12,384 bases of DNA, taken from contig JAVBYB010000049.1 in assembly GCA_030824255.1 (NCBI GenBank), positions 1 through 12,384 on the forward strand, written 5' to 3'. The position numbers were made by a program, and so were the translations under genes. Source of the DNA: a bacterium. GTDB taxonomy: Bacteria > Pseudomonadota > Alphaproteobacteria > Caulobacterales > Hyphomonadaceae. Positions 1 through 6,888 of this stretch are shown here, piece after piece; the first letter of the stretch is position 1; every line of letters begins with the position of its first letter. The notes beneath the pieces are model-generated. The model saw only the letters and a program-made list of their open reading frames with translations. It was not told the DNA's origin and did no database searches.

Positions 1-1023
1 CGGGCGGGCGCGCACGTCGAGCGCGCCGCGGAAGATGTACGGGAAGCCGAGCACGTTGTTGATCTGGTTCGGATAGTCCGACCGGCCCGTCGCGATGATT
101 GCGTCGGAGCGAACTTCGCGGATGTCCTCCGGCGTGATCTCCGGGTCCGGGTTCGCCATCGGGAAGATCATCGGATTCTTTGCCATGGATTTCACCATGG
201 CCTGCGTGACGGCGCCCTTGGCGGACAAGCCCATGAACACGTCAGCGCCTTCGAAGGCTTCGGCCAGCGTGCGCTTGCTTGTCTTCACGGCGAAGGCGGA
301 CTTGAACTGGTCCATACCCTCGGTGCGGCCTTCGTAGATGACGCCCTGACGGTCGACCATCAGGATGTTGTCGCGCTTGACGCCAAGATGGCGAATGAGG
401 CCGGCGACCGAGAGGCCAGCAGCGCCGGCGCCCGAGATGACGACCTTCACATCTTCCAGCCTGCGGCCGGTGATGAGGCAGGCGTTGATCAGGCCGGCGG
501 TGGCGATGATCGCCGTGCCGTGCTGGTCATCGTGAAAGACCGGGATGTCGAGCTTTTCGCGCAGCTCGCTTTCGATGATGAAGCATTCCGGGGACTTGAT
601 GTCCTCCAGGTTGATGCCGCCCCAGGTCGAGCCGATGGCGCGTACGCAATCGATGAATTTCTGCGGGTCCTTCTCATCCACCTCGATGTCGATCGAATCG
701 ACGTCGGCGAAGCGTTTGAAGAGGACGGACTTACCCTCCATGACCGGCTTGGACGCCATTGGCCCGAGATCGCCAAGACCGAGGATCGCCGTGCCGTTGG
801 TGATGACGGCCACCATGTTGCCCTTCGACGTGTAGTCGTAGGCCAGCTCCGGGTTCGCCGCGATCGCGAGCACGGGAATCGCCACGCCGGGCGAATACGC
901 CAGCGACAGGTCCTTCTGCGTCGCCATGGGCTTGGTCGGCGTTACCGACAGCTTCCCCGGCTGTGGATAGCGGTGGAAGGCGAGGGCTTCCTCGTCTGTG
1001 AAGCTGGGGCGTTTGGTTGTCAT
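1..1023 (-). CDS. maeB: NADP-dependent malic enzyme (MaeB type), N-terminal part, cut by window edge
   Basis: This is the first 341 residues of a malic enzyme, which oxidatively decarboxylates malate to pyruvate in the cytoplasm and links the TCA cycle to pyruvate and NAD(P)H. It starts at ATG 1023 and stays open to base 1, so the C-terminus is outside the window. Visible motifs are YSPGVA at residues 43-48 (Tyr43 catalytic), EGKS with Lys98 (catalytic lysine), NLED with Glu140/Asp141 and FHDDQHGT with Asp165/Asp166 (divalent metal and malate site), and the nucleotide-binding loop GAGAAG at 198-203. MaeB-type proteins are about 750-770 residues and carry a C-terminal phosphotransacetylase-like domain; that part would lie left of base 1 and cannot be confirmed. 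NADP versus NAD preference is assumed from the family. The gene diverges from mutS across 127 bases; no clear promoter or Shine-Dalgarno was seen. Confidence 0.95.
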   Translation of the reverse strand, partial: MTTKRPSFTDEEALAFHRYPQPGKLSVTPTKPMATQKDLSLAYSPGVAIPVLAIAANPELAYDYTSKGNMVAVITNGTAILGLGDLGPMASKPVMEGKSVLFKRFADVDSIDIEVDEKDPQKFIDCVRAIGSTWGGINLEDIKSPECFIIESELREKLDIPVFHDDQHGTAIIATAGLINACLITGRRLEDVKVVISGAGAAGLSVAGLIRHLGVKRDNILMVDRQGVIYEGRTEGMDQFKSAFAVKTSKRTLAEAFEGADVFMGLSAKGAVTQAMVKSMAKNPMIFPMANPDPEITPEDIREVRSDAIIATGRSDYPNQINNVLGFPYIFRGALDVRARP

Positions 1024-1141
1024 GAGTTGAGCTTGGCGGCTTTAGGGCTTGAGAGCGGCGTCGCAGGTCACTAGGCAGGGGTCTCGCCGACGACGCTGGT
1101 GTCCGGCGCGACAGGCGGGCATTCAGCCGTAAACGGGGTTT

Positions 1142-1167
1142 GAATCAAGCGTGAAAGGGCGGGAATC
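1142..1167. promoter_or_regulatory. Pair of GANTC (CcrM-type methylation) sites at the mutS start
   Basis: Two GAATC sequences lie at 1142-1146 and 1163-1167, flanking the mutS GTG and spaced 21 bp apart, about two helical turns. GANTC is the target of the alphaproteobacterial CcrM methylase and is used with GcrA in cell-cycle transcription. The motif is seen directly; any role here is inference and chance is possible. Confidence 0.3.
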
Positions 1168-3880
1168 ATCCGCACAGGAGCAGGAAGTTGCTCCAAATGC
1201 GCCCCCCGCCGGGGCAGCGCCCCCCTCAATCGAGGGCGCGACGCCTTACATGGCGCAATATCTGGAGATGAAGGCGCGTCATCCGGACGCGATGCTGTTC
1301 TTCCGGATGGGAGATTTCTACGAGCTGTTCTTCCAGGACGCGATCACGGCGGCGCAGGCGCTTGGCATAACCCAGACCCATCGCGGCCAGCACAATGGCC
1401 AGCCCATTCCGATGGCCGGCGTGCCGCACCACGCCGCTGAAGGCTATCTCTCGCGCCTGATCAAGGCCGGTTTCCGCGTGGCCGTGTGCGAGCAGACCGA
1501 AGACCCGGCCGAGGCGAAGAAGCGCGGCTCCAAGTCGGTTGTGCGTCGGGACATCGTGCGCGTCGTCACGCCGGGGACAATCACGGAAGAATCGCTGCTC
1601 GAGGCGCGGTCCGCAAATGCGCTGGCCGCCATCGGCCTCGCGGGCGGCGGGCGCGACGCCGCGTTGGCGATTGCGGATGTCTCCACCGGACGGTTCGAGG
1701 TTTTCAACCTGCCATCCGGCGCGCTGGGCGACGTGCTGGCGGCGGTCGGGCCGCGAGAGGTCCTGCTGGCCGACAGCGTGATGGCGCATCCTGACGTCAA
1801 GGACGCCACGGACGGGCTGACGATCACGCCGCGCCCCGATGCGCGGGCGGACGCAAAGCTGGGCGAACGGTTGTTCCGGGAAGCGTTCGGCGTGTCGACG
1901 CTCGACGGGTTCGGCGCATTCAGCCGTGCCGAACTGATCGCGTGTGGTCTGTTGTTCGACTATCTCGCGGTCACGCAGGCTGGCGGCAAGGCAAGGCTCG
2001 ATCCGCCGATACGCACGGCGCCGGAGTCCTTCCTCGCGATCGATCCTGCGACGCGGATGAGCCTCGAAATCGAGAAATCTTCGCGAGGCGGCCGACAGGG
2101 ATCGCTGGTCGCCGCGATCGACCGCACGGTGACGGCGGCGGGCGCGCGCCTTCTTGCCCAGCGCGTGAGCCGCCCTTCGCGCGACCGGCACGAGATCGAG
2201 CGCAGGCTGGATGCCGTGGCCTTCTTTCTTGATGCATCCGACCGGCGCGAGTTCGCGCGTGATGCGCTGAAGCGGGCGAGCGATCTCGAACGCGCGCGCA
2301 TGCGATTGTCGTTGCGCCGGGGCGGACCCAGGGATCTGGCGGGGCTAGCGGCCTGCCTGCGCGTAGGCGAAGAAATCTGCGCCGACCTCTCCCGTCACGA
2401 TGATCCGCCCGCAGAGATCGCCTCCGCATGTGCCTCGCTGTCGCTGGCGGACAAGCCAAGACTGGCGGCCTTTGCGCAGCAAGTGGTGGCGGCGCTGTCG
2501 CGCGAGCTGCCGGTGCAGGCCCGCGATGGGGGGTTCATCGCTCCCGGATACGATCCTGCGCTCGATGAGGCGCGCTCGCTGAAGGAAGATGCGCGCACGA
2601 TCATCGCGCAACTGGAAGCACAATATGCAGGCGAAACGGGCATTTCTGGCCTGCGTATCAAGCACAACAACATGCTGGGGTACTTCATCGAGGTGAACGC
2701 CCGGCATGGCGATCAGCTGATGAAACCGCCACTGGCCGCGACCTTCATGCATCGCCAGACAATGGCGAATGCGATGCGTTTTTCCACGACCCAGCTTGCC
2801 GAGCTGGAGGCGAGGATTTCACGCGCCGATGGCGAGGCGCTGGGACGAGAACTCGATATCTTCAACCGCTTCGTTGCAGACGCCGATGCGCTGGGTCCGG
2901 AACTCGCGCTGGTGGCTGATGGACTGGCGCGGCTCGATATCGCCTCCGCCAATGCTGAGTGGGCGGCGGAAGCGTCTGCCGTGCGGCCTGAACTGGCCGA
3001 TACGCCGGTGTTCGAGGCGGAAGGCGCGCGCCATCCCGTGGTGGAGGCCGCGCTGCGCGCGACAGGGCAGGGCTTCACGGCCAATGATTGCCGTCTTGAT
3101 GCGGACGGTGAAGCAGGGCCGCGCCTGATTCTGATCACCGGCCCGAACATGGCCGGTAAGTCGACCTTCCTGCGCCAGAACGTGCTGCTCGCCATTCTCG
3201 CGCAGGCGGGCTGCTATGTGCCGGCGCGCAAATTCAGGCTTGGGCTTGCCGACCGCATTTTCTCGCGCGTCGGCGCGTCAGACGATCTCTCCCGTGGACG
3301 CTCGACCTTCATGGTCGAGATGATCGAGACCGCCGCGATCCTCAACCAGGCGACGCCGAAATCGATCGTCATCCTTGATGAAGTCGGTCGCGGTACATCG
3401 ACATGGGATGGCCTCGCCATTGCGTGGGCGGCGGTGGAACATTTGCACGAGGCCAACAAGTGCCGCGCGCTGTTCGCGACGCACTATCATGAGCTCACAC
3501 ACCTTGCGGACACGCTGGCCGCCTGCAGCAATGCCAGCCTGCGGGCGCAGGAATGGAAAGGCGACCTGGTCTTCCTGCACGAGGTGAAGCCGGGGCCGGC
3601 GGATCGCTCTTACGGCGTACAGGTCGCCAAGCTTGCGGGTCTGCCGAGCGCGGCGGTGAAGCGTGCTGAGGCCGTGCTGAAGAAGCTCGAAGCGAAAGAG
3701 GGTGGCGCGAAGCGGCTGGAAGAACTGCCGCTGTTCGCCGCGTTTGCGGAAGAGCCGGCAAAGGAAGCGTTCAAGCCCTCCGAAGCCGACAAGATATTGA
3801 CCGCGCTCGATCCCGATACGCTGACGCCGCGCGAAGCGCTGGATCTGGTCTATCGCCTGAAAGCTGCGACAAAATCGTAA
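1151..3880 (+). CDS. mutS: DNA mismatch repair protein MutS
   Basis: MutS recognises mismatches and small loops in newly replicated DNA and, with ATP, recruits MutL. The 909-residue protein has the mismatch-reading motif GDFYELF with Phe56-Tyr57-Glu58 in domain I, the core/clamp sequence NNMLGYFIEV, the Walker A loop GPNMAGKS at 664-671, Walker B ending in Asp743-Glu744, and the signature DEVGRGTST. The C-terminal LTPREALDLVYRLK segment resembles the oligomerisation tail. It is somewhat longer than E. coli MutS (853), partly through an Ala/Pro-rich N-terminus. The start used is GTG 1151, the first start after an in-frame TAA at 1130, but it has no good Shine-Dalgarno. ATG 1250 (residue 34), just before the conserved QYLEMK segment, is a real alternative. 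No frameshift or missing motif is visible. The next gene, ptrB, is 127 bases downstream. Confidence 0.97.
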   Translation: MKGRESSAQEQEVAPNAPPAGAAPPSIEGATPYMAQYLEMKARHPDAMLFFRMGDFYELFFQDAITAAQALGITQTHRGQHNGQPIPMAGVPHHAAEGYLSRLIKAGFRVAVCEQTEDPAEAKKRGSKSVVRRDIVRVVTPGTITEESLLEARSANALAAIGLAGGGRDAALAIADVSTGRFEVFNLPSGALGDVLAAVGPREVLLADSVMAHPDVKDATDGLTITPRPDARADAKLGERLFREAFGVSTLDGFGAFSRAELIACGLLFDYLAVTQAGGKARLDPPIRTAPESFLAIDPATRMSLEIEKSSRGGRQGSLVAAIDRTVTAAGARLLAQRVSRPSRDRHEIERRLDAVAFFLDASDRREFARDALKRASDLERARMRLSLRRGGPRDLAGLAACLRVGEEICADLSRHDDPPAEIASACASLSLADKPRLAAFAQQVVAALSRELPVQARDGGFIAPGYDPALDEARSLKEDARTIIAQLEAQYAGETGISGLRIKHNNMLGYFIEVNARHGDQLMKPPLAATFMHRQTMANAMRFSTTQLAELEARISRADGEALGRELDIFNRFVADADALGPELALVADGLARLDIASANAEWAAEASAVRPELADTPVFEAEGARHPVVEAALRATGQGFTANDCRLDADGEAGPRLILITGPNMAGKSTFLRQNVLLAILAQAGCYVPARKFRLGLADRIFSRVGASDDLSRGRSTFMVEMIETAAILNQATPKSIVILDEVGRGTSTWDGLAIAWAAVEHLHEANKCRALFATHYHELTHLADTLAACSNASLRAQEWKGDLVFLHEVKPGPADRSYGVQVAKLAGLPSAAVKRAEAVLKKLEAKEGGAKRLEELPLFAAFAEEPAKEAFKPSEADKILTALDPDTLTPREALDLVYRLKAATKS

Positions 3881-3993
3881 GGCGATTGCCCGGATATCGG
3901 TCGATTTGCGAGCTGCGGAACCCGGATTCGCGCGATGGGCGGTGCAGGGATTGACGTTCCCGGCCTCCACCCATTGAGTGCGGCCGCCCGTCC

Positions 3994-4000
3994 AAGGAGA
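3994..4000 (+). promoter_or_regulatory. Ribosome binding site that fixes the ptrB start
   Basis: The sequence AAGGAGA lies 7 bases before ATG 4008. It is one of the best Shine-Dalgarno matches in the window and selects ATG 4008 over the in-frame GTG at 3978, which has no such site and would put a non-signal-like stretch ahead of the signal peptide. A TTGACG at 3951-3956 could be a -35 box, but I see no convincing -10. Confidence 0.75.
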
Positions 4001-4007
4001 CCCCCGC

Positions 4008-6200
4008 ATGATCCGCATGAACCGCCGCCTGTTCTTGATGAGCAGCGCCGCTCTCAGCGTTCTGGCCGCATGCAGCCAGCCTGCGCAGGCGAAGACTGTT
4101 CCCGTGCCGCCGGTCGCCAAGAAAATTCCGAAGATTATCGAGCAGCTGGGCCGCACGCGCGAGGATGAGTACCAGTGGATCAAGGACGCGCGCTGGCAGG
4201 AAGTGCTGAAGGATCCCAGCGTGCTCGATGCCGAGATCCGCGATTACCTGACGGCGGAGAACACCTACTTCACCGAGATGATGGGCGACACCACGGGGCT
4301 TCGCGACAAGCTGTTCGAGGAAATGAAGGGCCGCATCAAGCAGGACGATTCCAGCGTGCCGTCGCCGGATGGTTCTTATGCCTATCTCCGTCGCTTCGCC
4401 GCTGGCCAGTCCTATCCGATCTACGCGCGCACGCCGCGCGAGGGCGGCACGGAGGAAATCCTGCTCGACGCCAATCCGCTGGGCGAGGGCAAGGCCTTCT
4501 ATCGCGTTGGCGGCGCACGCCACACGCCGGATCACAAGCACTTCGTCTACGCGGTCGACGATCAGGGCTCCGAGGTCTGGACGATCTACGTCAAGGACCT
4601 TGCCACGGGTCAGGTGCTGCCAGGCGAGGTCAAGGACGGGCATGGCGGCTTTGCGATTTCGCCGGATAGCGCGTGGCTGTTCTGGGTGTGGCGCGCGCCG
4701 AACGGCCGCCCCGCGAAAATCTTCCGTCGCCCGCTGCTCGGCGGCCCGGCTGACGACGTGCTCGTCTACGAGGAAATGGACATCGGCAAATTCCTCGGCG
4801 TCGATGTCAGCGAGTCCGGCGGGTTCATCCTGATCTCCATCGCCGATCAGGAGACGAGTGAATTCCACACCATTCCAACGTCTGCCCCTACGTCCGCGCC
4901 GACGCTGTTTGCCGAGCGGAAGGTGGGCGAGCTTTACACGCCGACGCACTTCGACGGGAAATGGTACGTCCTCACCAACGCCGACGGCGCGGTTGATTTC
5001 AAGGTCGTCACCGCGCCTGTGGGCGACACGAAGCGTGCGTCCTGGAAGGATTTCTCGCCGCACCAGCCGGGCCGTTATGTGCAAGGTTTGTGGGCGTTTT
5101 CAAACTATCTCGTCCGGCTTGAGCGCGCCAACGCCCTGCCGCGCATCGTGATCCGCGATCGTGCGAGCGGCGCGGAGAAAACCATCGAGCAAACCGAAGC
5201 CGCGTTCTCGCTGGGCGCCGGCGCGGGCTACGAGTTCGACACCACGACGCTGCGCTATACCTACCAGTCGCCAACGACGCCCTCGCAGACGATCGACTAC
5301 GACATGGCGACGGGTCAGTCAGTCGTGCGCAAGACGCAGGAGATTCCTTCCGGTCACGATCCGGCGAAATACAGGGTCGAGCGTTTCTCGGCGAAGGCGG
5401 CCGACGGCGCTGAAGTGCCTGTCACGATCATGCGTCTGGCGAGCGCCAAGCTCGACGGGTCGGAGCCGGTGCTGCTCTATGGCTATGGTTCCTACGGCTC
5501 GATCGCGGAATCCACGTTCGACATTCGCCAACTCTCGCTGGTCGATCGCGGCTGGATCTGGGCGACGGCCCATGTGCGCGGCGGCGCCGAGCGCGGCTGG
5601 AACTGGTTCGAAGAGGGCCGCAAGGACAAGAAGAAGAACTCCTTCTCCGACTTTATCACGGTGGCCGAGGATCTTGTCGCGAAGAACTATACCGCGCGCG
5701 GGCGCATTGTCGGGCTTGGGCGCTCGGCTGGCGGCCTTCTGATGGGCGGCGTCATCATCTCGGCGCCCGATGGCTTGTTCGGCGGGTATGTCGCCGGCGT
5801 GCCTTTCGTGGACGTCATCAACACGATGAGCGATGTCGAACTGCCGCTGACGCCGGGCGAGTGGCCGGAGTGGGGCAACCCGCTCGAGGACGCGGCGGCC
5901 TACGACTACATGATGAGCTACAGCCCGTACGATAATCTGGCCGACAAGCCCTATCCGCCGATCCTGGCGACGGGAGGCCTGTCTGATCCGCGGGTCACCT
6001 ACTGGGAGCCCGCGAAGTTCGTCGCACGCATCCGCGACCGCGCGCCGAAGGCCGGGCCTTACCTGCTCAACATCGACATGACCTCCGGCCATTCGGGCGG
6101 AGGAGGGCGGTTCGACCGTCTCAAGGACGAGGCGCGGGACTTTGCGTTCGCCATGAAGGCGCTGGGCGCCGAGGAGGCGGGCGGACCTTTCCCGACCTGA
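4008..6200 (+). CDS. ptrB: Oligopeptidase B (protease II, S9A family) with Tat-like lipoprotein signal peptide
   Basis: This is a serine oligopeptidase of the prolyl oligopeptidase family, which cleaves short peptides, typically after Lys or Arg. The 730-residue protein has a beta-propeller in roughly the first 430 residues and a C-terminal alpha/beta hydrolase domain. The inferred catalytic triad is Ser573 (GRSAGG), Asp660 (GLSDPRVTYWEPAK) and His695 (SGHSGGGGRF). HVRGGAERGWNWFEEG and EWGNP are typical of oligopeptidase B rather than prolyl oligopeptidase. The N-terminus has twin arginines Arg6-Arg7 in NRRLFL, a hydrophobic stretch and a lipobox LAAC with Cys22, so export by Tat and lipidation are likely. 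E. coli PtrB is cytosolic and 686 residues. Residue 620 is Pro in GEWPEW, where I recall a second acidic P1-specificity residue in characterised enzymes. A downstream hairpin suggests a single-gene unit. Confidence 0.9.
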   Translation: MIRMNRRLFLMSSAALSVLAACSQPAQAKTVPVPPVAKKIPKIIEQLGRTREDEYQWIKDARWQEVLKDPSVLDAEIRDYLTAENTYFTEMMGDTTGLRDKLFEEMKGRIKQDDSSVPSPDGSYAYLRRFAAGQSYPIYARTPREGGTEEILLDANPLGEGKAFYRVGGARHTPDHKHFVYAVDDQGSEVWTIYVKDLATGQVLPGEVKDGHGGFAISPDSAWLFWVWRAPNGRPAKIFRRPLLGGPADDVLVYEEMDIGKFLGVDVSESGGFILISIADQETSEFHTIPTSAPTSAPTLFAERKVGELYTPTHFDGKWYVLTNADGAVDFKVVTAPVGDTKRASWKDFSPHQPGRYVQGLWAFSNYLVRLERANALPRIVIRDRASGAEKTIEQTEAAFSLGAGAGYEFDTTTLRYTYQSPTTPSQTIDYDMATGQSVVRKTQEIPSGHDPAKYRVERFSAKAADGAEVPVTIMRLASAKLDGSEPVLLYGYGSYGSIAESTFDIRQLSLVDRGWIWATAHVRGGAERGWNWFEEGRKDKKKNSFSDFITVAEDLVAKNYTARGRIVGLGRSAGGLLMGGVIISAPDGLFGGYVAGVPFVDVINTMSDVELPLTPGEWPEWGNPLEDAAAYDYMMSYSPYDNLADKPYPPILATGGLSDPRVTYWEPAKFVARIRDRAPKAGPYLLNIDMTSGHSGGGGRFDRLKDEARDFAFAMKALGAEEAGGPFPT

Positions 6201-6227
6201 TCCCGTCCCTCAATTCAGACCTCAGCA

Positions 6228-6251
6228 CGCCCTGGCCACAAAGCCGGGGCG
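6228..6251 (+). terminator. Hairpin, probable ptrB transcription terminator
   Basis: A 9-bp stem with one G-T pair is formed by CGCCCTGGC (6228-6236) and GCCGGGGCG (6243-6251) around the loop CACAAA, 28 bases after the ptrB stop. Only two T residues follow, so it is a weak intrinsic terminator by the usual rule. It does separate ptrB from the peptide cassette. Confidence 0.5.
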
Positions 6252-6275
6252 TTGCCATGTCTGGCATAAGCATAC

Positions 6276-6316
6276 TTCGCCACATCGGTGGCTAAAATAG
6301 CCATCTATGTGGCGAA
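6276..6316. promoter_or_regulatory. 41-bp nested dyad, candidate activator binding site (UAS) for the sigma-54 promoter
   Basis: Perfect 10-bp outer arms TTCGCCACAT (6276-6285) and ATGTGGCGAA (6307-6316) enclose perfect 6-bp inner arms TGGCTA (6289-6294) and TAGCCA (6298-6303). The mismatched spacers are 3 bases on each side and the centre is AAA, so the whole is symmetric about base 6296. It can also be read as two 14-bp dyads of the form GCCA-N6-TGGC, at 6279-6292 and 6300-6313, exactly 21 bp apart (two helical turns). A shorter GCCA-N4-TGGC lies at 6254-6265. The centre is about 130 bp upstream of the predicted sigma-54 start, a normal distance for an enhancer-binding protein. There is no T-tract, so a terminator is less likely. 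The bound protein is unknown. Confidence 0.55.
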
Positions 6317-6369
6317 TAAAGCCTTCCGCATGGCAGGCGAATGTGAGGGAATCAAGAAAAAGCCTTTAA

Positions 6370-6382
6370 AATCAACGTATGG
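6370..6382 (+). promoter_or_regulatory. IHF-like site between the dyads and the sigma-54 promoter
   Basis: AATCAACGTATGG matches the IHF consensus WATCAANNNNTTR at all defined positions but one (G for the second T). It lies between the candidate enhancer and the promoter, where IHF bends DNA in many sigma-54 systems. The match is seen; the function is inference, and single IHF-like matches arise by chance in AT-rich DNA. Confidence 0.3.
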
Positions 6383-6398
6383 AAGGGTTAACAAAAAC

Positions 6399-6414
6399 TG
6401 GCACGGGGGTTGCA
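6399..6414 (+). promoter_or_regulatory. Sigma-54 (RpoN) -24/-12 promoter of the small-peptide cassette
   Basis: TGGCACG-GGGG-TTGCA is a full match to the sigma-54 consensus TGGCACG-N4-TTGCW. The GG at 6400-6401 and the GC at 6412-6413 are separated by exactly 10 bases. Transcription should start near 6425, leaving a leader of about 57 bases before ATG 6482. Sigma-54 promoters need an ATP-driven activator bound upstream; the nested dyad at 6276-6316 is the obvious candidate site. Confidence 0.85.
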
Positions 6415-6481
6415 ATCAAGTCTTCAACGGCGAGGCCCGCAAAGAGGCGCAGTCGAAAAAAACAAGAAACGGAGAAAAACA

Positions 6482-6601
6482 ATGAACGGTCTGATCAAAC
6501 AATCGAACCTCGATGGCATGAACACCCTCGGCTCATTCGCCATCGCGCTCTTCAGCATCGTGGCTGTGATCTACGCGACGGTCGGCGGCGGTATCGCCTA
6601 G
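6482..6601 (+). CDS. Small hydrophobic peptide 1 (39 aa), first of a tandem paralogous pair, unknown function
   Basis: I do not recognise this gene. It encodes 39 residues: a polar N-terminus beginning MNGLIKQSNL, a hydrophobic stretch from about residue 16 to 32 (LGSFAIALFSIVAVIYA) long enough to span a membrane once, and a glycine-rich end VGGGIA. ATG 6482 is chosen because GGAG (6471-6474) lies 7 bases upstream in a very A-rich leader, and because the second gene starts with the same 18 bases. By hand alignment it matches that paralog at 24 of 39 positions. The start is about 57 bases after the predicted sigma-54 transcription start. A longer in-frame reading from 6410 would begin inside the promoter and is rejected. 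A membrane microprotein, secreted peptide, signal or toxin are all possible, and the sequence does not decide. Confidence 0.75.
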   Translation: MNGLIKQSNLDGMNTLGSFAIALFSIVAVIYATVGGGIA

Positions 6602-6719
6602 GCCTGAACTGGCGGCCGACTGACGTCCCCAGATCCCGAACACCCCACAACGACCCGCGCGACAAAGCCCATCCAAGAAGGCTTAACCGCGCTCGGACCT
6701 AGATAAAAAAGAGAAAAAA

Positions 6720-6851
6720 ATGAACGGTCTGATCAAAACCTCGAAGCTCGAAACCCTCCACTTCCTCGGTTCCTTCGCCATCGCCTTCTTCGGTGTTGCG
6801 GCTGTGCTCTTCATGATGGCGACGGCCATTGTCGGCGGCGGGGTTGCCTGA
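6720..6851 (+). CDS. Small hydrophobic peptide 2 (43 aa), second of the tandem pair, unknown function
   Basis: The 43-residue product is a paralog of the peptide 118 bases upstream. Both begin MNGLIK, share LGSFAIA, and end VGGG(I/V)A. This copy has four extra residues late in its hydrophobic segment (FFGVAAVLFMMATAIV), and differs at residues 11-15 just before the conserved block. The start ATG 6720 follows GAG at 6711-6713 in an A-rich stretch (6 bases spacing), like the first gene. No second sigma-54 site lies between the genes, so both are probably on one message ending at the terminator at 6889-6923. The conserved ends with a variable middle fit duplication followed by selection on the protein. 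No double-glycine leader, cysteine pattern or other known peptide signature is visible. Confidence 0.75.
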   Translation: MNGLIKTSKLETLHFLGSFAIAFFGVAAVLFMMATAIVGGGVA

Positions 6852-6888
6852 ACCCTCCCCGCTCGCTGAACAGAGCAAAGCCAATCAA

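Noticed and set aside
388..1074. 228-codon open frame on the plus strand over the malic enzyme
   Set aside because: It is antisense to a clear malic enzyme with intact motifs and shows no recognisable protein; it is a GC-rich shadow frame.
3978..4007. Upstream GTG start for ptrB
   Set aside because: It would add ten residues before a good signal peptide, and the AAGGAGA ribosome site clearly serves ATG 4008.
3771..5084. 437-codon minus-strand frame across the mutS end and ptrB
   Set aside because: It is antisense to two well-supported genes, Arg-rich, and has no domain or ribosome site.
6276..6316. Nested dyad as an intrinsic terminator of ptrB
   Set aside because: No T-tract follows it, and the hairpin at 6228-6251 is nearer the stop; a protein-binding site fits the symmetry and spacing better, though a terminator role is not excluded.
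6288..6485. 65-codon plus-strand frame upstream of the first small peptide
   Set aside because: It starts inside the palindrome with a GTG, has no ribosome site, and runs across the sigma-54 promoter and leader; its composition follows the A-rich leader.
6482..6851. Class II bacteriocin or type I toxin identity for the small peptides
   Set aside because: Size and hydrophobicity fit loosely, but there is no double-glycine leader, transporter or immunity gene nearby, and no visible antisense RNA promoter; naming a class would be unsupported.
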